DNA from: Luteolibacter arcticus
GTDB taxonomy: Bacteria > Verrucomicrobiota > Verrucomicrobiia > Verrucomicrobiales > Akkermansiaceae
Assembly: GCF_025950235.1 (NCBI RefSeq)
Contig: NZ_JAPDDT010000002.1
Coordinates: 682,001-746,000, forward strand
Direction: 5' to 3'
DNA: 64,000 nucleotides
Both the position numbers and the translations under genes were made by a program. Below the pieces are notes generated by a model. That model ran no database searches. It worked only from the letters and a program-made list of their open reading frames with translations, and was not told the origin of the DNA. Of the stretch, positions 26,928-35,183 are shown in pieces; the first letter of the stretch is position 1, and each line of letters begins with the position of its first letter.

Positions 26928-28349
26928 TTACGCTCCGAACAAGCTCATGACCGGCTTCCCCTTGCCGTCTTCGGTGGCGTAGAAGGGGCGTTTCTCGATG
27001 TCGTAAACCGTTTTGGGACTGATGCCCATGGCGGTGAAGAGGGTGGCGTGAAGGTCGGTGATGGTGACCGGGTCCTTCACGGCGACCAGCGGACGCTCGT
27101 CCGCGGTCGCACCGTGGACGTGGCCTTTCTTCATGCCGCCGCCGAACATCACGACGGAAGAACCGCCGGTGAAATGGCGGTGCAGGCCGTAGTGGGTCAT
27201 GTTCTCCAAGGTGTCGGATTTCACGCGCGCCTGATCCTTGGCCTCCGAGCCGGGCACGCCCTCGATCATCATGTCGCGGCTGAACTCGCTGGCGATGATC
27301 ACCAGCGTGCGATCCAGCATGCGCCGTTCTTCCAGGTCGCGGATCAGCCGGGCGATGGGGCGGTCGATTTCCTGTTTCAGCTTGGCGACGGTTTCGTGGC
27401 CGTTCTCGTGGGTGTCCCAGTGGAGGAAAGGGACATACTCGGTAGTCACCTCGATGAAGCGCGCGCCGGCTTCCGCCATGCGCCGGGCCAGCAGGCAACC
27501 ACGGCCGAAACGACCGGGGCCGTAAGAGTCCAAGGTCGCCTTCGACTCGCGGGTCAGGTCGAAGGCTTCCTTTTCCTTCGAGCCTAACAGGCGATGGGCA
27601 TTCTCCAGCGAGCGGAGCATCGACTCCTGCTGGTGGTCGCTCATGAAGTCGCGCTGCGGGTTGGCATCCACGAGCTTGCGGTAGAGCTGGTAGCGGTTGG
27701 TGAAGCGGCCGGCGTCCATGCCCTCCGGCGGGCGCACCGAGCGGGCGGCCTCATCGGGGTAGGGCAGATTGAACGGTCCGAACTCGGCACCGAAGAAGCC
27801 GGCGGTGGTGAAGGCCTTGAGCTCCTCGCTCTCGCCGATGCCTTCCAGCCGCTGGCCGATATTGACGAACGCGGGCATCACCGGATTGCGCGGGCCGAGC
27901 ACACGACCCATCCACGCGCCGATGTGGGGTGCGGCGACGGTCTGCGGCGGCACGTAGCCCGTATGCCAGTGATACTGGTGGCGAGAGTGAAGGATGGAGC
28001 CGAGGTCGGGCTGGACGTGCGAGCGAATCAGCGTCGCGCGATCCATCAGCTTTGCGATCTCCTCGAGGCCTTGGCCGATTTTCACGCCGTCGAGCGTGGT
28101 ATCGATGGCGGGGAAGGTGCTGAGGATCTTGTCGATCGGCAGGCCCTTCTCAAAGGGGCGATAGCCCTTGGGATCGAAGGTTTCCGGGGCAGCCATGCCG
28201 CCAGCCATCCACAGCAGGATGCAGCAGTCGGCGGTGGCCTTGGGATGGACGACCTCTTCATTGCCAAACGCGCGCGGCGCGCCTGACATGGCAGCGGCCA
28301 GGCTGGAGGCGGAGAGTGCCTTGAGGAAGGTGCGGCGGGTGGTTTCCAC
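26928..28349 (-). CDS. DUF1501 family protein, partner of the PSD1 gene
   Basis: A 473-residue DUF1501 protein with a Tat signal (TTRRTFLKALSASSLAAAMS). The alkaline-phosphatase-like fold is indicated by CCILLWMAGGMAAPETFDP (near 43-61), LVIIASEFSRDMMIEG (near 347-362) and a VMFGGGMKKGHVHGATAD stretch matching the usual GGG-x-KxG-x-xxGxTD motif. The usual metal-site variant EFGRT is altered to EFSRD, so activity may differ. It lies 15 nt downstream of the cytochrome-bearing DUF1549/DUF1553 gene, the typical pairing in PVC bacteria, and should be co-expressed with it. The substrate is unknown. Confidence 0.9.
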   Translation of the reverse strand: METTRRTFLKALSASSLAAAMSGAPRAFGNEEVVHPKATADCCILLWMAGGMAAPETFDPKGYRPFEKGLPIDKILSTFPAIDTTLDGVKIGQGLEEIAKLMDRATLIRSHVQPDLGSILHSRHQYHWHTGYVPPQTVAAPHIGAWMGRVLGPRNPVMPAFVNIGQRLEGIGESEELKAFTTAGFFGAEFGPFNLPYPDEAARSVRPPEGMDAGRFTNRYQLYRKLVDANPQRDFMSDHQQESMLRSLENAHRLLGSKEKEAFDLTRESKATLDSYGPGRFGRGCLLARRMAEAGARFIEVTTEYVPFLHWDTHENGHETVAKLKQEIDRPIARLIRDLEERRMLDRTLVIIASEFSRDMMIEGVPGSEAKDQARVKSDTLENMTHYGLHRHFTGGSSVVMFGGGMKKGHVHGATADERPLVAVKDPVTITDLHATLFTAMGISPKTVYDIEKRPFYATEDGKGKPVMSLFGA

Positions 28350-28364
28350 GGGATGCAGAATGGT

Positions 28365-30749
28365 TCAGCGGACGAACTGGAACTCCGGTAACAATAGTAC
28401 CATCCAAAGAAGATCCTCGATGGCTTGCGGTGTCGGGCGCTGGCCAAGCGTGCTGCCGAGGCCGTTCCTTTCCGCGGCGGTGGCACGGCGGCCGAGGGCC
28501 CGCAGGAAGACGTGGTCGATCAGCTCGGGCGTGGCCTTTTGCTCCCGGGAAAGAGCGGCGGCTCCTTTTTTCAGCAGGCCGGCGAGTTGCTCACCGTTGG
28601 CCAAGTCGATGGCTTCGAGCGTGGTGATGTTATCCGGCCGCATGCTGACGATCTGCTCGCGATTCGGGCGGCCGAGCGCGCGCATCAGCAGATCCGCCGC
28701 CACCAGTGACGCGCGAACCATCGGTTGCGGATCCGCGGCGAGCGGAGGCATGGTCGCTACAAAGCGGTCCCATACTCCCGGGTTGGCCAGCTCTTGTGCG
28801 GGCTTCCAATCCGTCGGCGGGCGGGAGAAGCGGCCTTGGGCATCGGGCAAGGTGGGAGTCCACTTCCACGACGAGTCGGTGGCGATGGTCAAGGGCTTGG
28901 CATCGGGCAATTCGATCCGGCCCTCGAACAGGAAGCCGGCGGGATTCGGTCCGCTGCCGCCGTTGCGAGCCACGACGATGATGGAGTTCTTGCCGGCGCG
29001 GAGGTGATCCAAGTTGATGGCAAGCCCGCGAGGGCCTTCCGGCTGGATGGTCTCGCGCACGACGGAGCGGCCATTGACGAAAATCTCGGCTTCATTGTCG
29101 GCAATGAAGACCGCCCGTGCGGATAGCGGCGTGGAGGGCAAGGTGACCTCGGTGCCGAGCACGATCGCGTGGTTGTCAGGCACGGCGGACGAAGCACTCG
29201 CTTCCGACCAGATCCAGCGGGCCTTCAGAACGGAAGAGCCGTCCGGTTTGCCACGGGGAACCGCATTGTTGGCCTTGGCCGGTGCCGTGCCGGTGAGTGT
29301 CCACACGGCATCCACGAATTGCTCGGCGCTCATGCGCTTGGCGAGCGGACCGCGGAAGACGGTGGGGTCGGCATTCTCCGCGGTGGCCACCGGCTGCGAC
29401 TGATAGATCCGCGACGAGACGATGAGCGAGAGCGCCTTCTTCAAGTCGTAGCCATCGTCGGCAAGGCGCACGGCGAGGTAATCGAGCAGGTCCTCGTCCC
29501 ACGGTTGGGTGTCCATAGCATCGACCGGGTGGACAATGCCGCGGCCCATCAGGCGATGCCACAGGCGGTTGACGATGGTGCGGGTGAAGCGGCCGTTTTC
29601 CGGATGGGTCATCAGCCCGGCGAGTTGCTTCAGCCGCTCCGGCTGAGGCGCGTTGGCATCGACTTCGCCGAGCTCGGGAAAGATCCAGCCGGCCTTGGCC
29701 ATGCGGCCGGTCGGCTTGTCGCAGCGGGCGATTTCCAAAGGCCTCTCGGCATAGATGGCGGCGAGACCGTAGGCCTCATCGAGCTTCCAGCGGTCCACGA
29801 AGCTGTCGTGGCACGAGGCGCACTTCATGTTCAGGCCGAGGAAGGTCTGTGAGATGGATTGGGAGAACTGGATCTCGCGGACTTGCGACGCATTGACACT
29901 GCCGCGCCACTGGATGCCATCGATGAAGCCGCGCGAATCCGGCGTCGGCGGGGCGAGCAGCTCGCGCGCGAACTGGTCGTAGGGTTTGTTAGAAAGCAGC
30001 GATTGGTAGAGCCAGCCGGTGATCGGCTTGCGGCCGCCATCGATGTAGCCGGTGCCTTGGTAATCATTCCGGAGCAGGTCGTTCCAGAAGCTCAGCCAGT
30101 GCTCGGCATAGTCGGTGTCGCGCGCGAGCGTCGCGGCGATCAGCTTCTCGCGCTTGTCCGCCGAAGTGTCCGCGACGAAGGCGTCGATGGCATCGGGGGC
30201 GGGCAACAGGCCGGTGAGGTCGAGCGTGAGGCGGCGGATGAAGGCGGCATCGCCGAGGGGTTGCGGGCGGGTGACCTTGTTGTCCGCGAAATAGGCATCG
30301 ACCAGACGATCGACGGGATGTTCGCGGCCTTCGGCAATTGGCGGCAGCTCCGGCCGGCGCGGCTTGAGCGGCGGCTCATAGGCATCCTTGCCGAAGGTGA
30401 AGCCGGGCTCCCACGCCATGCCCTCATCGATCCACTTCTTGAGGATCTCGGCTTGGTCTGCCGGCACACGCGGACCTTTCGGCGGCATGCGGTCCGACTT
30501 GTCGTCGGAAAGAACGCTTTCCAGCAGGAGGCTCTCGTCCGCCTTGCCGGGTTCGACCACCGCGCCGTTCTCGGAGCCGGCGAGCAGTGATTCCCGGGTG
30601 TTCATGGAGAAGCCGCCCTTCTTGGCGGTGTCCATGTGGCACTTGGCGCAGTGCTCCTTCAGGACCGGGACCACCTGATGGGCGAAGTCCACGTCGCCAA
30701 AGGCAGCGGACGCCCCGAGAAGCGGTAAAAAGTAGCGGAGAAACATCAT
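28365..30749 (-). CDS. PSD1-type cytochrome/DUF1549/DUF1553 protein with a sugar-binding-like insert
   Basis: A 794-residue secreted protein. An N-terminal signal is followed by a planctomycete-type cytochrome c domain (CAKCH at 34-38), DUF1549 (about 140-345, with a second haem-type motif CASCH near 310) and DUF1553 from about 380. A jelly-roll domain like the sugar-binding domain of GH2 enzymes is inserted at about 508-650 (KARWIWSEAS, AEIFVNGRSVV, LRAGKNSIIVVARNGG), splitting DUF1553 so that its C-terminal part, HVFLRALGRRATAAERNGLG, follows. The start is the ATGATG at 30749; an upstream GDRRPGG extension was rejected. It probably transfers electrons during breakdown of an external polymer. 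Confidence 0.88.
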   Translation of the reverse strand: MMFLRYFLPLLGASAAFGDVDFAHQVVPVLKEHCAKCHMDTAKKGGFSMNTRESLLAGSENGAVVEPGKADESLLLESVLSDDKSDRMPPKGPRVPADQAEILKKWIDEGMAWEPGFTFGKDAYEPPLKPRRPELPPIAEGREHPVDRLVDAYFADNKVTRPQPLGDAAFIRRLTLDLTGLLPAPDAIDAFVADTSADKREKLIAATLARDTDYAEHWLSFWNDLLRNDYQGTGYIDGGRKPITGWLYQSLLSNKPYDQFARELLAPPTPDSRGFIDGIQWRGSVNASQVREIQFSQSISQTFLGLNMKCASCHDSFVDRWKLDEAYGLAAIYAERPLEIARCDKPTGRMAKAGWIFPELGEVDANAPQPERLKQLAGLMTHPENGRFTRTIVNRLWHRLMGRGIVHPVDAMDTQPWDEDLLDYLAVRLADDGYDLKKALSLIVSSRIYQSQPVATAENADPTVFRGPLAKRMSAEQFVDAVWTLTGTAPAKANNAVPRGKPDGSSVLKARWIWSEASASSAVPDNHAIVLGTEVTLPSTPLSARAVFIADNEAEIFVNGRSVVRETIQPEGPRGLAINLDHLRAGKNSIIVVARNGGSGPNPAGFLFEGRIELPDAKPLTIATDSSWKWTPTLPDAQGRFSRPPTDWKPAQELANPGVWDRFVATMPPLAADPQPMVRASLVAADLLMRALGRPNREQIVSMRPDNITTLEAIDLANGEQLAGLLKKGAAALSREQKATPELIDHVFLRALGRRATAAERNGLGSTLGQRPTPQAIEDLLWMVLLLPEFQFVR

Positions 30750-30846
30750 CGCAAGGCGGGGATTTCCCCCCGGGCGGCGGTCGCCGGGGAGAGAGGTTTC
30801 CACCTACGACCCCAAGGGTCATTCTAATTTCACTAAAAAAAGGCGG

Positions 30847-33800
30847 TCACTTCGCCAGAAGGTAGGCGAGCAGGTCCTTCAGCTCGTCCGGATTGAGGCG
30901 GTTGATCAGGCCGGCGGGCATCGGGGAAACCGGCGACGGCTTGATGTCCTTGATCTGGCTGCGCTCGATCTCGCTGGTGGAGCTGAAGTCGAACGGGCTG
31001 GTCGCGATGATCCAGTGCTCATCCTTCTCCTCGATCAACTTGCCGACGACCTGTGAGCCGTCGTGCTTGATGATGGTGTCGAAGGCGTACTGGTCGGAGA
31101 CGACCTTGCTGGGCTCGAGGATGGCTTCGGCGAGGTCCTTCACGCTGAATCGTCCGCCGACGGCGGTGAGGTCGGGGCCGGCCGAGCCGCCTTCGCCATC
31201 GAAGCGGTGGCACGCGGCGCAGAGCGAGGCCTGATACATCTTCTTGCCGTTCTCCTTGTTGCGACCGGTGAGGCCGGTGGCAGCGAGCTTTTCGATTTCG
31301 GTGACGGTCCATTCACGGCCGGGGCCTTGGACGGGTGGCAGATTGGCGAGCGGATTGGCGGTCACCACGGGCGCCATCTTCTGGATCCATTCACGCTCTT
31401 CCGGGGTGGCAGTTTCCAGCGTCTGCTTGCGCAGATCTTGGATGAAGCCGGCATAGCTGGCACCACCACTCTTCTCTACCAGGCGGCCGAACCACGCGAA
31501 GAAGCGCTTGCGGTCCTCCTGACTCCACGGGCCCTTCACCACCCGCAGGCAATACATGTAGTGGATGACCTGCGCGGGCGGCAGGTTGGAGATCATTTTC
31601 TTCACATCGCCACCGTACTGGGCGTTGCGCTCGGCGACGGCGAGCCAGTCAGGTGCAGGCGAGGGGCCCGTGGTATCCATCAGCGCCAGCGTGCGACCGA
31701 CGATGCCGGGAGCCTGCAGGTAGCTGAGCATGCGGCACAGCTCGCGATCGACATCGCTCTGGTTCGAGGGGAAGGCGGCATCGATCTTGCCGATGACCTT
31801 GGTGCGTTCGTCAGTGGTCGGTTCGCCATGGCGGGCGAAGGCGAGACCGGCCGCACGGAGCCAGTTGATCTTCTGCGCCACGTCGAGCTTGGCCCAGTCG
31901 AGGCGCAGCAGCGCCTCCAGTGACACACTTCGCTGCGAGGCAGAGCCGACACGTGCGAGGGCGATGGCCCCTTCGATGACCTTCCACGGATCGTTCTCGC
32001 CGGCCAGTTTCTGGGCAATCTGGCCGGGGCCAGCGTGCTCGATGGCGATGCGCGAGTTGAAGCGCTCGATGCGATCCTTCGAAGCGAGACCCTCCCACGC
32101 GCCTTCCTTGCCGACGAGTTCGGCTTCCTTGGCAGCGAAGGGAACCGGTGCGACCGATTCGTTGCCGGTGTAGGTGACGCGCCACAGCGCCGAGGCGGTG
32201 CGGCGACCGCCGGTCATGAAATACATCGAGCCGTCCTTGCCGATGGCGGCATCGGTCAGCGGCAGGCCGGTGCCGGCGAGGAATTCCTCGCGCTCCGCCT
32301 TGTAGCTCGCGCCATCCGGCGTGAGATGGACGGCGTGGATGGTGGCATAGGTCCAGTCGAAGGCATAGAGCGCACGCTGGTACTTCGCGGGGAATTTGGC
32401 ATCCTTGCCGGAAAGCATGCCGGTGGGTGAACCCGGCCCCAGCTCGACAAGCGGCGGCATACTATCTTCGTAGTAGGTCGGCCACGGGCCGGTACCGTGA
32501 CGCCAGCCGAACTCCGAGCCGGGGACGATGTGGCCGATGCGGGTGGGGCGATACCACGGCATGCCGAGGTCCCACTCCATGTCGGAGTCGTAACCGAAGA
32601 GATCCCCGCGGTCATTGAAGGCGATGTCGTAGGTATTGCGGAAGCCCATGCCGACGAGCGTCCAGTTGGAACCGTCCAGATTGCAGCGGGCAACCCACCC
32701 GCCGGGCGCGAAGCGGTCCTGCGCGTGGCCGCGGGCATCGGGCCGGCGTGGCAGGAGCTGATCCTCCTTCCACACCTTGGGCACCATCGAGTCCTTCATT
32801 TCTGGCAGGTCGGTGAAGTTGCCGGCGACGAAGTAGATGAACTTGCCATCCGGCGACGGGACGAGTGCGTGAGGGCCGTGTTCGCCGTTGCCTTTTACGG
32901 CTAGCACCCGCTCGGCCTTGTCCGGCTCGCCATCGCGATCGCTGTCGGTGACGCGATAGACGCCTGCGGGCTCGGGACCTTCATTCACCGTGACCCAGAG
33001 CACACCCTGATGCCACAGCAAGCCATGGGCACCGGCGAGCGGAATGGAAGTCGGGGTGACGACGGTTTCCTGGTCCGGCTTGGTGGCGGGCGTGACGCGG
33101 TAAATCTTGCCGTATTGGTCGGCGCAGAGCAGGCGACCCGTGCCATCGACGGTCATGGCGACCCATGAGCCCTGGATGTTTGGCACCTGATAGAGGCGCT
33201 CGAGCTTGAAGCCGGGGAGGAGCTGATACTTGTCGCTGACATCGACCGGCATGGTGCCGCCGCCGGCATCAGGTTGGAGCACCATGCCCCACGGGCCATC
33301 GCCCATCTTGCCGACAGGGACGGCGGGCGTCCAATCGCGCGGCGAGAACCGCGGCTCCTGCCAGCCGCGCGGCGCTTCGAGGGCGGTCTGCCACTTTTCG
33401 TCAGAGACGATCCATGCCTTGCGACCACCCTTGAGCGTGGCGGTGAAGCGCAGGGCCATGCCAGCGCTGCCGTCCTGATTGCGGCCTTCCACGGCGATGA
33501 CGTTGCGGCCGCCTTGGACGATGTGCTTCATGACGTCATGATTGGCGGGCGCACCCCACTCGCTGGTCCAGCCGAGGTCATTGCCATTGACCCAGACGCG
33601 CTGCCAGTTGTCGCAGGTGACGGCGAGCGAAGCGGAGATGATGTCGCGCGGCAGCGCGAACTCGCGGCGGAAGTAGACCTTCTGGTCGCTGGCGGGCTTG
33701 GCGTTCTGCCAGATCCACGAGATGGTCGGCTCGCCGGCTTGAGCGGCGGCGGTGGCCTTCGGAGGGACGGCCACGGGAGCCGGAGTGAAGGTGCGCAGGC

Positions 33801-34446
33801 GCAGGCCCTTGAACTCCGCTTTCATGGCAGGACCGGCGTGGACTTGCAGCGCGAGCACGCCTTTCAGGGATCGCTTCGCGGCATCGACGTCATGGATCTC
33901 CGCGACGGGCTTGTCGTTGATGTAATGCGTGGCGGTATCACCCTTCGCGACGATGCGGTAGGTGTTCCACTCCGCGAGATTGGTGGCGGGACGATCGAGC
34001 GAGCCGGTGACCTTCGGCTTGTCTGCGAGGTCGACCTTTTGGCCGCTTTCGCAGGCAATGCCGCGGCCCTTTTCCTCGTAAAGCATGCCGAGGTATTTCG
34101 GCTCCGGGTGGAGGTCCATCTGGTAGCCGCCGACGACCCACTGCTTGGGATCGAGCACGCGGCTGCGGTACTGCATGCCGGAGTTGTTGTTGCCGGTGAC
34201 GCGGGCCTGATATTCCACCTCGAAATCGGCGACCTCGCCGCCTTTCCAGATCAAGAAGGAATTTGCGGCGAGCTTGCGGCCGGCGTCGTCGGTCTCGCCG
34301 ACCAAAACGCCATTTTCAACGCGCCAGAGGCGCGGGTCTCCGGTCCAGCCGTCGAGGTCGCGGCCATTGAAGAGCGGTTTCCATTCCTGGCCGTGGAGCG
34401 GCAGCGCGATGAGGAACAGGGAAAGTGTTGATGCGAATCGTTGCAT
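30847..34446 (-). CDS. DUF1080 / jelly-roll / beta-propeller / cytochrome c fusion protein
   Basis: A 1199-residue secreted protein with five parts. Residues 20-222 are DUF1080 (3-keto-disaccharide hydrolase family; FNGRDLDGWTGDPRLWRVEN). Residues 240-375 are a GH2-like sugar-binding jelly roll. Residues 395-760 are a PVC-type sorbosone-dehydrogenase-like beta-propeller (MTVDGTGRLLCADQYGKIYR, HGLLWHQGVLWVTVNEG). Residues 765-1040 are helical and HEAT-like. Residues 1065-1199 are the PVC haem-binding domain with CAACH near 1077 and a closing LNPDELKDLLAYLLAK. Known family chemistry suggests oxidation of a sugar with electrons passed to haem. It leads the PSD1-DUF1501 pair with a 97-nt gap. Confidence 0.9.
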   Translation of the reverse strand: MQRFASTLSLFLIALPLHGQEWKPLFNGRDLDGWTGDPRLWRVENGVLVGETDDAGRKLAANSFLIWKGGEVADFEVEYQARVTGNNNSGMQYRSRVLDPKQWVVGGYQMDLHPEPKYLGMLYEEKGRGIACESGQKVDLADKPKVTGSLDRPATNLAEWNTYRIVAKGDTATHYINDKPVAEIHDVDAAKRSLKGVLALQVHAGPAMKAEFKGLRLRTFTPAPVAVPPKATAAAQAGEPTISWIWQNAKPASDQKVYFRREFALPRDIISASLAVTCDNWQRVWVNGNDLGWTSEWGAPANHDVMKHIVQGGRNVIAVEGRNQDGSAGMALRFTATLKGGRKAWIVSDEKWQTALEAPRGWQEPRFSPRDWTPAVPVGKMGDGPWGMVLQPDAGGGTMPVDVSDKYQLLPGFKLERLYQVPNIQGSWVAMTVDGTGRLLCADQYGKIYRVTPATKPDQETVVTPTSIPLAGAHGLLWHQGVLWVTVNEGPEPAGVYRVTDSDRDGEPDKAERVLAVKGNGEHGPHALVPSPDGKFIYFVAGNFTDLPEMKDSMVPKVWKEDQLLPRRPDARGHAQDRFAPGGWVARCNLDGSNWTLVGMGFRNTYDIAFNDRGDLFGYDSDMEWDLGMPWYRPTRIGHIVPGSEFGWRHGTGPWPTYYEDSMPPLVELGPGSPTGMLSGKDAKFPAKYQRALYAFDWTYATIHAVHLTPDGASYKAEREEFLAGTGLPLTDAAIGKDGSMYFMTGGRRTASALWRVTYTGNESVAPVPFAAKEAELVGKEGAWEGLASKDRIERFNSRIAIEHAGPGQIAQKLAGENDPWKVIEGAIALARVGSASQRSVSLEALLRLDWAKLDVAQKINWLRAAGLAFARHGEPTTDERTKVIGKIDAAFPSNQSDVDRELCRMLSYLQAPGIVGRTLALMDTTGPSPAPDWLAVAERNAQYGGDVKKMISNLPPAQVIHYMYCLRVVKGPWSQEDRKRFFAWFGRLVEKSGGASYAGFIQDLRKQTLETATPEEREWIQKMAPVVTANPLANLPPVQGPGREWTVTEIEKLAATGLTGRNKENGKKMYQASLCAACHRFDGEGGSAGPDLTAVGGRFSVKDLAEAILEPSKVVSDQYAFDTIIKHDGSQVVGKLIEEKDEHWIIATSPFDFSSTSEIERSQIKDIKPSPVSPMPAGLINRLNPDELKDLLAYLLAK

Positions 34447-34475
34447 GGGTCGGGTGAAGACAGGAACGGAGATGG

Positions 34476-35171
34476 TTACGGGTTCTTTCCAGATGACGCA
34501 CGATGGTCAGGAAATCCGAGCACGCGAGGTGCGCGACTGCCGGCTTCATTGATGATAAAGAGAACCGTGCGTGATGCGGGATCGTGATTCCACTGCGTCT
34601 CGCAAAGAGGGTAGAGCGCGTCCTTGCCAGCGATGCGGAAGCTGAGGTTCACGTTGTAAGGTTCGACCGCGGAGGCCGGTGGGTCGAGGATGACCTTCGC
34701 ACGCGATTTCACGGCGAGCTTCTGTTTTCCGACGGTGCCGCCGACATCGTGGGCGGTCAGATTGAACCACAGCATCTGACCGGGCTTGAAGCGGTCCGCG
34801 GTGGCATCGATGACCTGCATGCGCACCGGCGCGGTCTTGTTCGCCGGATCCGGGCTGAGCATCAGGTAGATGTCACCGGTAGTTTCGGGCACGGCGGCGG
34901 AGGGCACCGTGGCAGGGATGGGCTGACCTTCCACCGGCAGCGCGGCGAGCATCCTCAACGTGAGCGCACCGCCGGGCAACTCGTAGACTTTCGACAGGTT
35001 CAGCCGTGGCAGCTCGACTTCTTGCGCGGCGGTGCCGTCGTGCAGGAAGAGCTTTTCCGGATCCGTATCCGCGGCACCCAGGAAGAGGACGCGGCAGGTG
35101 CGGGCGCCCTTCTTTTCCTGGGCGGTGAGGGCGAGCGGCAGCAGGCAGCAGAGGAAAACGAGAAATCGCAT
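34476..35171 (-). CDS. Secreted protein of unknown function
   Basis: A 231-residue exported protein with a clear signal peptide (MRFLVFLCCLLPLALTAQEK). The rest is a mostly beta sequence with no motif I can name; RTCRVLFLGAADTDPEKLFL near the start and PYNVNLSFRIAGKDALYPLC near residue 172 are the best-conserved-looking parts. It lies 13 nt downstream of the Verru_Chthon A gene and 29 nt upstream of the DUF1080 fusion gene, so it is inside one operon-like run. The position beside a pseudopilin-like gene suggests an accessory envelope role, but this is inference. Confidence 0.72.
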   Translation of the reverse strand: MRFLVFLCCLLPLALTAQEKKGARTCRVLFLGAADTDPEKLFLHDGTAAQEVELPRLNLSKVYELPGGALTLRMLAALPVEGQPIPATVPSAAVPETTGDIYLMLSPDPANKTAPVRMQVIDATADRFKPGQMLWFNLTAHDVGGTVGKQKLAVKSRAKVILDPPASAVEPYNVNLSFRIAGKDALYPLCETQWNHDPASRTVLFIINEAGSRAPRVLGFPDHRASSGKNP

Positions 35172-35183
35172 GGAATCAGTCTG

